From the NCBI GenBank assembly GCA_032164245.1, contig JAVMKO010000006.1:104673310-104737309 (forward strand): DNA of 64,000 nucleotides. The letters run 5' to 3'. The notes under the pieces are model-generated. The model was not told the origin of the DNA. It made no database searches and was given only the letters and a program-made list of their open reading frames with translations. Position 1 is the stretch's first letter. Each line of letters opens with the position of its first letter. The stretch is from Sternotherus odoratus (Eukaryota > Chordata > Testudines > Kinosternidae). A program made the position numbers and the translations under genes. Below are positions 21,986 to 33,214 of this stretch, one piece after another.

Positions 21986-22959
21986 ATTTCATTAATAAGC
22001 CTGTGTTTTGCAGATGAGAGTATAAAGGCCCAGAGACGTGCAACTCCATTCGATCCAGCCCAGCCGGGGGAGAAATTCGCAAACAGAATTTGCCCAGCAA
22101 GTCAGTGGCAAAGAGAGACCCCAGGTCTCCCGACTCCAACAGAGCTGCTCATTTCTCAGGTTACACTCCTGCCTTAAACTGTCTTTTCTTTTGCTTATTT
22201 GATTGATCCCAGCTGAACTGTAGAAACCAGAGAACCGCAGTCTGTATCAACAAACTCTGGGAGTGATCAGTTCATCTCTTGCAATAACTGCTTAAAAATG
22301 AAGCCCCCCCGCTACGCCATAAAGTTAGAGAACTTAAGTATGGATTTTACCGTTGGCCTTTTAGTGGATCTGAGCCAAGACTCCCTCCTACAGCTCTGCA
22401 GCTTTTACCTTCCACCTGTTGCCTTGACAAAGCTGATCCAGCCTCCTTCACACCACCGACGGGTGGCTGAGATGGTCAGATGGGGTCTATAAAGCTGCTT
22501 AATCTGGATACTGAACTTTCTCCTGCTGGGGAGCAAAGTTTCCTTCTTGATCAGCTAGGCAAAGCCCCGGCTGTTGCTCTTAGCAGGTAGCATGTTTAAT
22601 CCAAGGTGGTCAATTTCACATGACTTGGCAGTTGCTGTTCCTCACCCCATGGACTGCAGAGTCTGCAGCTGTTCTTGGGAACCGTGGCCTGGCCCCTCCA
22701 CCCGCAGGAAGCGTTAATGTGAATTTAATGGGCATTCTCGAAGCCAGGAAGAGTCAAAGAGCACAGATCCGGTCGTACAGAGGCAGGGTGGTTTATTTAG
22801 CTAAAGCAGGGGAGTGGGGTCTAGTAGATGAGAGTGGGGGATGGAATTCAGGACTCCTATGGTCTGTTCTGAACTCCGGGAGGAGCTGTGACTCCAGTCC
22901 CACTGTGAGCTAGAGCTAGTCCCCAGATATCCTAAATGCCCAGACTTCCCATGCAGCTT
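21986..22959. other. no gene recognised
   Basis: Short open frames only (up to 97 codons). Nothing with a domain or splice structure was identified. Confidence 0.5.
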
Positions 22960-23270
22960 TAACCCACGAGATCCCACTCCCCTCCCAGAGCTGGGGATAG
23001 AACCCAGGAGTTCTGGCTCTCAGCCCCCCAGTGCTAACCCACTAGACCTCACTCCCCTCTCAGAACTGAGGCTAGAACCCAGGAGTCCTGGGTCCCAGCC
23101 CCCATTGCTCTACCACACTAGACCCCGCTCCCTTCCCAGAGCTGGGGACAGAATCCAGAAGTCCTGGTTGTTCCCAGCCCCCCAGCGCTACCCACTAAAC
23201 CCCACTCCCCTCCCAGAGCTAGGGAGAGAACCCAGGAGTCCTGGTTGTTCCCAACCCCCCTGCTCTGAAT
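22960..23270. repeat. tandem repeat, unit about 72-78 bp, four copies
   Basis: The phrase gagctggggatagaacccag recurs with variations at about 22988, 23060, 23138 and 23214. Between copies lies ccccagtgctaacccactag-like sequence. The words match the tail of the local SINE/MIR group, which suggests amplification of a SINE tail. Confidence 0.8.
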
Positions 23271-24063
23271 CCTAGATGGCATTTCCTAAAGGAATTCAGG
23301 AAGTTCCTGATGGGACACAGGGGCTTGTTTTGTGATGACACCAAAACCAAAGAGAAATGAGTGAGGTGAAAGTCAGGGTCAGCTTTTCTCCCGGCCAGCG
23401 AGGGAAGTTGGCTGCTGCTAGAGCAAGGTTAGGGGGCAGCTTCCCCTTCCTACATCCTTGCCAGATGCTTCTTCCCTCCAACTCAGCCCAGCTATGGCTA
23501 TCGGCTCTTTCTTGCACAATAAGCAAATGCTGACTGAAGTAAAGGGGAGGATCCTGATGGAACCAATAGGTGGCGCTGTTTGCAACCCAATTCTTCTGGG
23601 ATTCCACCTAGACACCTTGAACCAGACACATCCCTTCCATCCAGACCAGGTAACCAGGTGTGTGGTGTTTTCGGGCCTGCTGTCTGCAGATCTAGAAGAC
23701 ACCTGTGGAGTAGGACACCGGCTCCATTGAGACCACACACCCAGTAGGCAGCTTGATGAGACTTAGCTTTGAATCCTCTCTCTTAAGGATCCCCCCCGGT
23801 GCCGAATTCACTGGTTTTCATTGCCAAACGGTACAGCCGTCTGGCCCCCGATTTAGCTCAGAGGGAAACAGGGGACAGTTCAGGGTTTCAAACTTTGTTC
23901 CCCAGAGTGATGGGGAGGTACAGCTAGAGCCCTTTCCCAGCTGTGCTATATGCCCAGTGAGGCACAACACGGCAGGGCTAGATTCTCATAACCAAGCCAT
24001 GGCAACTGATACCAGCTGGGGAACCCACACCAGTTCTGAACAGAGTGCTGGGCATTTATAGAG
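23271..24063. other. no gene recognised
   Basis: Short open frames on both strands overlap each other and have no recognisable product. Confidence 0.5.
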
Positions 24064-24073
24064 TATCTCTACA

Positions 24074-24721
24074 TGTAGCAGGGTGGTCCCCCGGCTCCAG
24101 CCCTGAAGGGGTTAAAACAGCCCCGGGGAAGGGCTGCCCTGGGGAGCCAATAGAGTAGGCTGATTGGGGAAGGAACCACGCCCCAATCAGGCAACACCTG
24201 GCCCTGATAAAAGGGCTGTGAGCCAGGAGCTAAATCAGTCTCCCTCCAGCTTTAGAGGGAGAAGGACCTGGCTGCTTAGGGTGCAGGCAACAGAGCAGAG
24301 CAGGGCTGGGGAAAGGCAAGAGGAGCTGGAGAGCTCCCCAGGCTGCAGGCTTTGTGCAAGGCCTAAAGAAGGTGCTGGAGCTGCAGAGGGGCACTTGGGA
24401 TGAGGCAGCTGGTCCAACCCCCTGCCCGTGACGAGTGGCCTTTACACTGTGGGGAGCGGGGGCTAGATGATGACTGGCAGTAGCCACTGAGGTGGGCTGG
24501 GTTTAGAGGGTGGGGGTTCCCCTGGGAGGGGAGACCCAGAGTGTTGGGGTATTGCCAGGGGGCAGCACCTCAAGGCAAATGGCCACCGGGGTCCGGGAGG
24601 GACATGGAGGGCCAGCGGCAGGTGAGACACCAGCCACCAAGAGGCGCTCTGAGGGCTGGAGAGCTAATTCCCTGGATGACCATCAGGAGGTGCCATATTG
24701 GTGAGTCTTCACATTGCTACA
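24074..24721. mobile_element. solo LTR of an endogenous retrovirus-like element
   Basis: The 648-bp segment begins TGTAGCAGGG and ends ATTGCTACA, so its ends are TG and CA with a 6-bp inverted repeat. It is flanked by a perfect 5-bp duplication CTACA (24069-24073 and 24722-24726). Inside is a TATA-like gataaaagggctgtgagcc near 24204. No internal retroviral genes are present. A diverged relative is at 61.0-61.7 kb. Confidence 0.85.
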
Positions 24722-24726
24722 CTACA

Positions 24727-25105
24727 CTGCACACTAAGCCTGGGCTCTGACACAGGTTTGAGCCCAAGCCCCTGCTTCTGTCCACACACAAATCAGTGTG
24801 ACTCAGGGCAGCAAGCACTCCGGGCGTGGGTCTAGGATGCTGCTAGAGGGTGGGTCTGAGCCTGGGTCCCCCTGCGACTTGGGTCCAAGCCCTGTCATTC
24901 TGCACTGTGGACGTAGGCCCAGCTACAGACCTGAACCAGAGGGTCTACGTAGTGCAGTACGGGTGTCCTAGCATGGCCGTGAGACCTGGGTCCAGCAATT
25001 GTAAGCCCGTTTAGTTCATGGTGTGGACACTCAAATGCAGGCTTGGAAACAGTCCATAAGTCCGGGTCTCATAGACCCAGGTTTACAATGCAATGTGGAC
25101 ATGCC
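24727..25105. mobile_element. miniature DNA-transposon-like repeat broken by the solo LTR
   Basis: Recurring words such as gtgtggacactcaaatgcag and aatgcaatgtggacatgcct, together with the start ctgcacactaagcctggg, resemble the family of short elements with TCTACACT-type ends. Removal of the LTR in comparison restores a continuous left edge near 24064. Boundaries are approximate. Confidence 0.45.
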
Positions 25106-25106
25106 T

Positions 25107-25320
25107 GTAGAGCTCAAGACAAGAAGGGACCATCAGAGAGGAACATGGGACTGGAAGGGACCTCCTGGGTCATGGAGTCCAGTGCCTGCTCTCCCAGGCA
25201 ACACTAGTGTGTAATCCCAGTCACAAACTGGTCAAAATCCATTCCCAAACCTAGTAGGTTGTTTGCCTCTGCTACTGCAATTGGGAGACTGTTCCAAACT
25301 GACCCTTTTCTAAGGGTTTG
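25107..25320 (-). mobile_element. CR1-like LINE fragment, reverse orientation
   Basis: The phrases gacaagaagggaccatcaga, ctggaagggacctcctgggt and catggagtccagtgcctgct are a CR1 tail variant read in reverse. Confidence 0.7.
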
Positions 25321-26117
25321 AACCCTGCTCTGGGGCTGGATCAGAGCTGTTGTTCCTGAGTGAGGAAAAGCCCTGCATCCGCTTCCCTGATCCCCTAAAC
25401 CGACCAGTCCCCTGTCCTGGGGCTAGATCGGAGCCAGCCCCCGCTAGAGGGGAAAAGCTCCCTATCCTATTCTCGGAGCCAGCCAGTCCCACAGTATTTA
25501 GGGTTATAACTAAAGCACAGTGTTGGACCCTGTATTCCCCAGTGCACAGCTTGCCGGTCAGTTTGCTGATGTTGACGTACAGTTCAGGGGGCCCAGTGGA
25601 ATACAAATCCAGCCACCACCACCCCAAGATAAGGGCCGGGCTGCCAGAGAACCTAGGAGAAAAGGCTGGAGCACAATTACGTACCTAGATTCCGAGCAGC
25701 CCGGCAGTCGAGCGGTGCCCTGAATGGCGATCCAGCAAGGTGTGGTCTTATCGAGGGCTCCTTCTTGTTCAAATACCCTGCTGCTGGCGTGATTGACAGC
25801 CCCCGAGTCCAACCGGCTACTGTGCACCGCGCCCCCACTTCCTGACCCAGGACACGTGTGTTTGAATCGTCTAATCAGGGCGGCGGTAGCACGGCCTATG
25901 CAAGGAACCGTGGGGATGCATTGGCCAGGCCGAGCCCGCCAACAGAGCTCTGTAAGAACCATTCTCCTGAGCCAAACAGGGCTGGGATGGCCAGGGGCAG
26001 GCGGGAAAGGGAGCAGACCGTGCAGTTTCTTGGAGTCAGGTGCTAGGGGGTGCTGTTCTTCAGGGAGCGGGATGAGGGGCTCAGTAGGGGGCTCCAGGTC
26101 CCAGTCCTGGTCTTAGG
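25321..26117. other. no gene recognised
   Basis: Overlapping short open frames on both strands show no recognised product. Confidence 0.5.
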
Positions 26118-26237
26118 GAGGTGATTCCCTGATTTTATAGGGACAGTTCCGATATTTGGGGCCTTTTTCTTATAGGCTCCTATTACTCCCCACCCCCATC
26201 CTGATTTTTCACACTTTCTTGTCTGGTAACCCTACCC
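26118..26237 (+). mobile_element. ~120-bp terminal-inverted-repeat miniature element
   Basis: Contains gattttatagggacagttcc, ttcttataggctcctattac and tcttgtctggtaaccctacc. The same element occurs at 38455, 40000 and (reversed) 43644. Its ends in better copies are AGGTGACCAGA and TCTGGTCACCCT. Confidence 0.7.
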
Positions 26238-26929
26238 AAGCACCTTTTGAGGATCTGGGCTTAAATGGCTTTGCTGATTCAGGACCAAATTGCACACAAA
26301 ATAAACCATCCCCTTGGGTCTTTCTGTGTTTTATTTCTTTAGATGCAAAATTATTCTGATCTTACACAGGATTAAAAAAAGATCCATATTTTTTTTATTT
26401 TGTTTTAAGGAAGTATATACAGTTTCTTTAAAGGAATATAGACAATATGGAGTTTACAGTCTAAAACCCTGTTCCCATAATCTAAATAGAAACAGAGATC
26501 ACATATGGCTCTTGATTTGGCTGGACAAAGCATTGCTGAATCAGCAGCATATTCCGGGCTGGATTGTGTGTTACAGGCCTGCTCCAAAGTCCAGCCTTTG
26601 GATCAGGACCTATAAACACAACCCCCTGGTACAGAGCCAGTCCACCACAGGGAAAGTATCTTGAGATATTCTGCTGCAGAAAGCCACAGTGCTCGATGGG
26701 ATTCCTTATTACACCCCTTGAGAGGATGCTACATACTTTCCACTGCCCTGCTGATCAGCTTTGGCCAGCCATAGCTCCACCTTGTTGTTGAGCTGCTGCA
26801 GCCGGGAGACATTCTTACCTCTCCACCTGCTATTGTGGCAAAGCGGAACACCCTGTATTTTGTTGCATCATCAATTTAAAAGTCCCCTTTACTGCCGTAT
26901 CTGAGTCCCTCACCATTCTCCAGGCATCT

Positions 26930-27080
26930 GTTCCCAGATCCCCCACAGTGAGGCGGAGCAGAGCATTGTCCAGATGGGGAAACTGAGGCACAGAGAGGCT
27001 AACTGACTGTCCCAAGTCACACAACCAGTCTGTGGCAGAGCAGGGAACTGAACCTGAGTCTTTCAAGTTAGCACCTTAAC
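26930..27080 (+). mobile_element. MIR-like SINE
   Basis: Contains agatggggaaactgaggcac, agagaggctaactgactgtc and gggaactgaacctgagtctt, the MIR body in forward orientation. Confidence 0.75.
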
Positions 27081-27149
27081 AACCGGGTCATCCTTTTTTA
27101 TAATAGCTTTTAACGCCCAGCTGAAGAGAGATTTTTCTCAGTGTGTGTA

Positions 27150-27300
27150 TTAAATATTTCAAGCTCTGTGGCAGAGGGACCGCCTTTTTATTCTGCTTGT
27201 ACAGTGCCTGGGACATCAGCGTCCTCGTGCATGATTAGGGCTTCTAGGTGCTACAGCAATTCATATAAATAATAATAATAATAATTAATAAAATATATCT
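27150..27300 (+). mobile_element. SINE-like 3' end with an (AAT)n tail
   Basis: The phrases ttgtacagtgcctgggacat and cttctaggtgctacagcaat are followed by aataataataataattaata. This is a common reptile repeat tail. The family name was not established. Confidence 0.55.
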
Positions 27301-27805
27301 GTATTTAAAAAAGAAAACTGGGAAAGCCAATTCTGTCACATGCAACCATAAAACTCCTCCCATGGTAATAAGTGGGGTTTGAGCCAGAGACCTCCTATTT
27401 CCCAGCATGCACTTCTGCCACTTGAGCTTTAGGAGTAATTACTCCTAGAGCTTTCTTCTCAACATAAGAAGTTGTCCAGACATTTTCCTCAACTGGCCAG
27501 TATGATCCATTGTCTCCCAACCTTGACTAGCGTGTGCTGGGTCACCAGTGAGGACTGAACCACGGACTGCTGGATCTCAAAACCTGAGTCTGTACTGCCT
27601 GAGGCAAAAGACCGACTCCAGTAACTTAAAGGCAGTTGCAAATTCATACGTGTCTACATCTACTCCAACCACTAGAGGGGGACAATGAGCCAATGATTTA
27701 GTGTGAGTTAGATTCAGCAGGAGCATTCCAGATGCAAACACGACTGCGGAGGATTTAGTGTATTGAAAAGAAAACTATTTCCATTAGAATTTTATTTAAT
27801 ATGTT
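27301..27805. other. downstream flank of gene A, no further gene
   Basis: This is 3' sequence beyond the gene A stop codon on the minus strand. No clear polyadenylation signal could be assigned with confidence. Confidence 0.45.
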
Positions 27806-29578
27806 TCATGGAAACAGCTTAGGTTTCTTTTGTACAGTCTGAAGCCAGTTTTGACCTGGCACTGAGATTGCCCCTTTAAAAGCTTCCTCTAAACTTTCCA
27901 ATGCCTGCTCTTGCATTATATTATCCCAGTCCCCGGGCAGATCGGCTGGTTTAGTACCGTACTCTCTGGCAAACTGTTGGTTGAACTCCTTGAAAACAAA
28001 CTTCCAATAGCTGGAAGTTTTGTTGCTGGAATCTCCTGGAGAACGACAGCACAAGACATTGTTATCTTCACAAAAACAACGGCGGTAACCTATGTGCACG
28101 TGGGAATCCTTGATAAGCCATCCAGAATAGCAGGGAGAATAGTCAAGTTTTGGGCCATGTTCCAAACAGGGTAAGAAGCCTCTCTTGGGTTTCATTAGCC
28201 CCTGAGGCCGGTGGACTGATGCAAAATGCATTTTGTGATCGGTGCCTTCCGCTTCACAGGGGACTTTACAGAACGGACAGCACTTCCCACAGCCAAACAC
28301 GCGCTTAAAGATCTCCTCCTGGGGCTTCAGCGGCAGGATGGAGAGTTTAGACTCAATATCCAGGTCTTTAAACTGGGATAAGATTGTTTGCTCAAGTTCA
28401 GGTAGAAAGACTTGAACAGCAGCGGGAAACTGGTTTGGGTTTGTCGTGCTACTAAGCTGCATTCTGGCTAAGCTGTCCCTGGCCATTACAAGATCCCTTT
28501 GCAAATATTTGAAAAAGCTGCCTAAAGAGTCAGTCTGAGTCTTGGAGTTCTCCAGAGCATCCCTGATTTTCTTTATTACGGTGGACAGAAGCTCTCGCTC
28601 GAAATCTTCCACGCCCCTAGTCTCTTTGTAGTGATCCAACAGGTGTGTCCATATCCAAGTTTTGGCAAACTCTTCGTAGTTATTAAGATATTTCACATAG
28701 CCACCAAAGTTCATCTCTTCCAAGAGTCTGCTCAGCATCCAAAACTGGAAGAAGCTCCGATTGCCATAGCCAATGGCTTGCGCACTGTTGCGAAAATTGC
28801 CCATTATTTTTATCCCAAGCATCCTCTGAACATAATCCACCAGGGCAGGCCTCAGACACTCCTCACAGAATACCCTGATCTCCTTTAGAAAGAGGTCCCT
28901 TGCCGAGGAAAGGTTTCCTTTTCTGCAGGGTTCCAACAGACCGTCCGCTTTCCCTTTCATTGTTTTCATGTTCGTGGCTTGGATCTGATGGTTCCATCTC
29001 TCTGGGCTGCTTTGACTGTCAAGGGCTTCTTCACACTTTCTGAACCAATACCGTCGGAGTTCTTTCCTCAGGCCGTTGGTGCTCCTGATGAAATCTTCCC
29101 TGTATGTCCCGGTCAGAAGCACATTCGCAGCTCCACTTTCAATGTATGTTTCCAAACAATCCAAGAGCCTCCGTTCTTCCTGCCGCAGTTTCTGCCAAGT
29201 TTTATGTTTTAGCCTCCTTAAAGCCACGTGATCGAGTTCAGCTTGAGGCTGATTCTGGATAAAAGTTTCATGCTCAGACACCCAAAGATGCATCTCCTTG
29301 CGGAAAGCCCATTCCCATTCCGAATACTTTGTGAACAGCTGGTTATAAGTGTGAGCCACAAAGCTATTTCTCAAGCTGAAGGTAGAATTTGAATGTTTTA
29401 TAGCATTCCACAAGCTCCTTACCCATTCGTTAAACTGGGGGATGTCCTTAAGGGGTTTATTAGATGAGGATCTTCTCATGAATTCAAACAGGTATTTCTT
29501 TAGCTCAAACACTCTCTCACTGTATCCCATGTTCACTGGAGCCATGGGAGGGACTCCATGCCACAAGCCGGGGATGTA

Positions 29579-29581
29579 TCA
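29579..29581 (-). other. in-frame TGA, second stop in gene A
   Basis: The minus-strand context is AAA CAC AAA TGA TAC ATC CCC. Gene B has TGG (Trp) before TACATCCC. The frame continues without shift into WHGVPPMAPVNMGYSE. Confidence 0.88.
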
Positions 29582-30853
29582 TTTGTGTTTCTCTGCATCA
29601 TTATATATAATACCAGGAAATTTCATTTCCCTGATTCCTTTTCCTGTACAAGCTGAGGCTATGGTTGTTTCATCCAGCGGCTCCAGGAGCTGATACCTGT
29701 CTCCTGTGTTTTGTTCATGTGTGGACACATCACCGACTTTCTGATGCACAAATTGGCAGTTTGGATGTTGCCTGATTTTCTTCATTTTCAGAAGTGTATC
29801 TAGCATAATTTTCAGAACACTCTTCGTGTCAGCGGCGTTCTCCGTGGCCATGTTAACGACGGTTATGTCACTCAGTCCAATCACCAGTGTGGCCAGCTCA
29901 TTGTCACGTTGATAATTGCCCTCCAGCTTGGCCAGTCCAGGGGCTTTCAAGCCTTCTGTGTCTATCACCAGGATGAAATCACAGCCCAGTTCCCGCTGAA
30001 AGTTCTCTGCCACTTTAATGAGTGTCATGAAGGCTCCTCGCGTACATCGGCCGCTGCTCACTGCAAACTGCAGGCCAAACATGGTGTTGAGGAGGGTGGA
30101 TTTCCCTGTGCTCTTCCCTCCCAGCACTGTTAGAACCAGCATTCTGGACCTTCCCCCCAGCTTGGCATGGAGCTCAGACAGAACATCTGTCACCCACTGC
30201 AGTGGGATGTTGGATACGTCTCCATCGATCAGTTCTAGAGGAAACCCTTCCAGCATCAGCTCAGCTGCTATGCCTGGGAGATGGATGAGTTGCCTTTGGG
30301 TTTTTAGCTTTTTTCCTTCCTTCACCATTGCCCAGTCAGCTTCATAAAACTGCCCCAACCCACGCATGAAATGCTCCACCCCTAAGGAACTGGAGGAAAT
30401 TGGTTCATGCAGCTCTGCCGTATGCTGGGGATCATTGCCTCTAGCATGACATTGCTCCTTACAGTCCGCCTGCAGGCTGCAGAGATTGCCCTGAGCAATA
30501 TGACCCAGATGGTATTTCATCCACTTTAGGAAGTAGTGTGTTTCCACTTGAGAGAGTTTTCCTAGCCCCGTAATAAACTTGACCATCCCATCAGGAAGCT
30601 CACATTTATCCTGTAAGTCCAACCGTTCCTCTCTTTGCTGAGATGCCTGGAACCCAGGGGCATTGTCCCCTTGTGGTTGCATTCGGCACAGCCCTTTCTC
30701 CACCTTGGCCAACGTTTTGCACCAATCCCCTGGGAGTCTCAACGTTTCCCTCTTGTACTTTGCCACATCTTTTATTTCCGCTGTGATTCCTGCCACCCGT
30801 TTGCTCGCCCTTTGGCATTCCTCACACTCCTCGTCCACCTGGACACCCAGTTC

Positions 30854-30856
30854 TCA
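30854..30856 (-). other. in-frame TGA, first stop in gene A
   Basis: On the minus strand the context is GCG ACA GCA TGA GAA CTG GGT. Gene B reads ACA GCG CGT GAA at the same place (TARELG). A CGA to TGA change at a CpG is the simplest cause. Confidence 0.88.
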
Positions 30857-32059
30857 TGCTGTCGCAGCCATGTCTGCTACGGAGGTTCTCTTGAGAGAGG
30901 AGGCCTCCATTAGGCTTCCAATGGTCAACTGCAGCTTCTCCACAAACTGAGCCTGATTTAGGGTGTTCTGTCTCAGCAGCACACGTAGTTTGTCTAGTTT
31001 CAGCACCGACTCTAATTTATAAAGGAATCCCCAGGTCTCTGTGGGTTTCTCCATCTCGCAGTTAAAGATGAAGTGGTATTTAGTGGCTGATCCCTGCAGA
31101 GATGATAAAAGCATGTATTGTTTCTCACTGATGCTATCAGTAATTATGAACACTGCTGAGGAGACCTCTGTTAAAAAACTGAACTGCAGCCAGTGGGACT
31201 CAATGTCTCCCCGCAGGTTTGTAATCGCGATGGGCTCTGGGAAAAGATTGGAATTCTCCCTCCCACCAGGGAAATACCAGGAAATCTCAACCAGCCCATC
31301 TGTGATTTCTCGAGGGACATTCCCAGACTCCATGTCCCGATGGATGAAGAAATCGTGGTGCTGCTGAGAGGGGCTGAGAACCTCATTGAGGAGTCTGGAC
31401 TTGGAGAAGCTGCAGCTCCCCAGCCGCACAAAGGAAATGGTTGGCATTGACGTGAGCACCAGGCTCTCCTCCCTGAACCCTCTGCTCTGTGCCAGGGAGT
31501 GCGGCCTCCACTTCCTCACAATGTCCCTCATGGCCCACAGCATCAGGGTGCACTTGGGGGTGTCGAGGGCGGGTAGCAGCAGCGGGAGGGCAAACTGGCA
31601 CATGGACATTTTGGACAGGATCTCCTGCTGCAGGAAACTGTCTGAGCAAAGCAGAACAGCACAGAGAACATCCAGGGGGTGCAGAGAATTTCTACTGTCT
31701 ATGTTACTCAGAGAAATACTATTGGAATCAATATGTACTTCCTGCTCCTCATTGGTCTCTTGATCATCAGTTGCCACCTGCACAAGCCTTGTGTTTCTGG
31801 CTGTCCCATTCAGAGCCATGATTTTCCTCAGGAAATGCCACGGTAAATCCCCTAATGTCATAGGAGGCCAGGTCTTTCTGCTCTCTGGGCTGATCTCCTG
31901 GAGATCTCTCAGTCTGAGTTGCCTGCTTCTGTATTGCTCCAGGTTCAACTTCTCCAGAACTCCCTGTGTGGCTCGTCTTCTCTCTGCAGGAAAAAAAAAA
32001 GAACATGACATTGACTCATGTTGAGCCTCCTCCAACTTTAACTGTGCCCATCTCCAGAT

Positions 32060-32255
32060 GTCCACCCCTGCAAGTTTAACTCTGACCCCTTACACCTTCA
32101 CACCACCCATCCCCAACCTTAACTCTGCCCCTTTACCCATACACACCCTCCTCTAACCTTAACTCTGCCCCCTTATGCCACCATCCTCTGTCTTTAACTC
32201 TGCCCCTTTACTCACATTCACCCACCTCTAACCCTAACTCTGCCCTGTTACCCTT
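32060..32255 (-). repeat. intronic tandem repeat upstream of the gene A giant exon
   Basis: About five imperfect copies of taactctgcccctttaccc-type words with ctctaaccttaactctgccc, spaced roughly 40-50 bp apart. They lie in the intron just before the giant exon acceptor. Confidence 0.7.
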
Positions 32256-32389
32256 GCTATCATCCCCCAATACTAAGGGTCCCCCTTTCACCATGCCCCA
32301 TCTTGCTCTCAACTACAAGTCACAGACTCTTCTTCCCTGCCACCCTTGACGTAATGGCCTAAACATTGTATTCACCCCGTTCTCTCTGG

Positions 32390-32560
32390 CTGACTGCCAG
32401 AATCTGGGATTGGACAACAGGGGATGGATCATTCGATAATTGCCCCTTTCTGTTTATTCCCTCTTTAAAGTATCTGGTATTGGCCAGTGTTGGAAGAGAC
32501 TGGGCTAGATGGACCATTGGGTTGACCCACTTTGGTCCTTCTTATGTTGCAAGCTGGAAC
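32390..32560 (+). mobile_element. CR1-related LINE tail
   Basis: Contains gtattggccagtgttggaag, tgggctagatggaccattgg and gacccactttggtccttctt. This is the forward end of the same repeat seen reversed at 50.6 kb. Confidence 0.7.
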
Positions 32561-32766
32561 CCAGACTGCCCCTTCACTCCCATGTTAGTACCATGGGGTG
32601 AGTTCAGGTTACTTCATTGTACAGCTAAATCTCATCACAGGAGTCTTGAATGTCCTTCACGTGGCAGCTAATGGGGCTCTCTCCCGGGAGTGGCGTACGG
32701 AGGACACAGTTCCATTTCTTTCCTGGACTATATCCCTTGCAGAGACAAGCTTGTAAGAGCAAATAC

Positions 32767-32898
32767 CTTGGGAAATGTCTCTCTCCTCCGGTTCTGGGTA
32801 TCCTTGAGCCTCTGCTTCCTGCTCTGGATTCAAATCAGCTTCTTCCCCCAGCTCTGGCGCTTGTGGAGTGTCTGAGTTCTGCTTCCGTCTTAAAGTGT
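32767..32898 (-). CDS. gene A linker exon 2 (acidic, phase 1-1)
   Basis: The exon is 132 bp, with acceptor ttttccttgctag and donor cccaag/gtattt, phase 1 at both ends. The translation has DTLRRKQNSDTPQAPELGEE and a Glu/Pro-rich remainder ending ERDISQG. It matches in position, phase and style the 72-bp linker exon of gene B. It is probably a flexible spacer between the PYRIN domain and the GTPase body. No enzymatic motif is present. Confidence 0.75.
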
Positions 32899-32949
32899 CT
32901 AGCAAGGAAAACAAGAGGAAGCACAAATGAATGGAGCTCAGTCACTGAC

Positions 32950-33009
32950 CTGCTCCAGCCCTTTCCCCAAAGGTCTCCGGCATCTCTAACTCCTGCAGCC
33001 CGGAACAAT
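32950..33009 (-). CDS. gene A linker exon 1 (phase 1-1)
   Basis: The exon is 60 bp, bounded by acceptor ttccttgtttgcag and donor gcag/gtcagt, phase 1 at both ends. It reads DCSGLQELEMPETFGERAGA. It was too short for routine detection and is supported only by splice signals, phase fit and the open frame. Joined PYRIN exon + this + exon 2 + giant exon gives 4650 bp, an exact multiple of three. Confidence 0.6.
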
Positions 33010-33214
33010 CTGCAAACAAGGAAAGATTGGTTTAAAGTGCTCAGTCTGGGGCAGTCAGAAATGAGCTGGTTGTGGGTCTCGCTACATAAACGCTTGGGGT
33101 GTGTTTCTTAGCATAAAGGGGCATTTGTGATGCTTTTTCAAAAAGAAGAAGAAAGCACACAGGATGATTTTTAATTGATCTTACCCAGAATCTCTGTTTC
33201 TATCTCCCCGTGCG

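Larger units (their letters stand above)
27806..31983 (-). pseudogene. GVIN1-like: gene A giant exon: PYRIN-linked very large GTPase, two in-frame stops
   Basis: Single 4178-bp exon, entered in phase 1 after the acceptor ttttttcctgcag, reading about 1392 residues to a TGA at 27808-27806. The family is interferon-induced very large GTPase (GVIN/URGCP). An N-terminal block carries [20 protein letters not shown]. The GTPase has the P-loop GGKSTGKS (about residues 622-629), CTRGAF and DTEG. The C-terminal metal-binding cluster is CGKCCPFCKVPC followed by DHKMHF and VHRP. Two in-frame TGA codons interrupt it, at 30856-30854 (an Arg codon in gene B) and 29581-29579 (a Trp codon in gene B). There is no frameshift. 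It also lacks roughly 190 residues of the helical region present in gene B. It is probably a young pseudogene; a read error or a polymorphic null is also possible. Confidence 0.85.

Noticed and set aside
22960..23270. tRNA gene or tRNA cluster in the gaacccaggagt repeats
   Set aside because: No cloverleaf or paired A and B boxes could be made out; the words fit a SINE-tail tandem repeat.
31171..31821. Open frames antisense to the GVIN giant exon of gene A, repeated in gene B at 49381-49764
   Set aside because: They are shadows of the strongly conserved coding strand. They recur in B only because the coding sequence is nearly identical.
27806..31983. The two TGA codons of gene A read as selenocysteine
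   Set aside because: The family has Arg and Trp at these sites, there is no selenoprotein precedent in GVIN proteins, and no SECIS-like element was recognised downstream.
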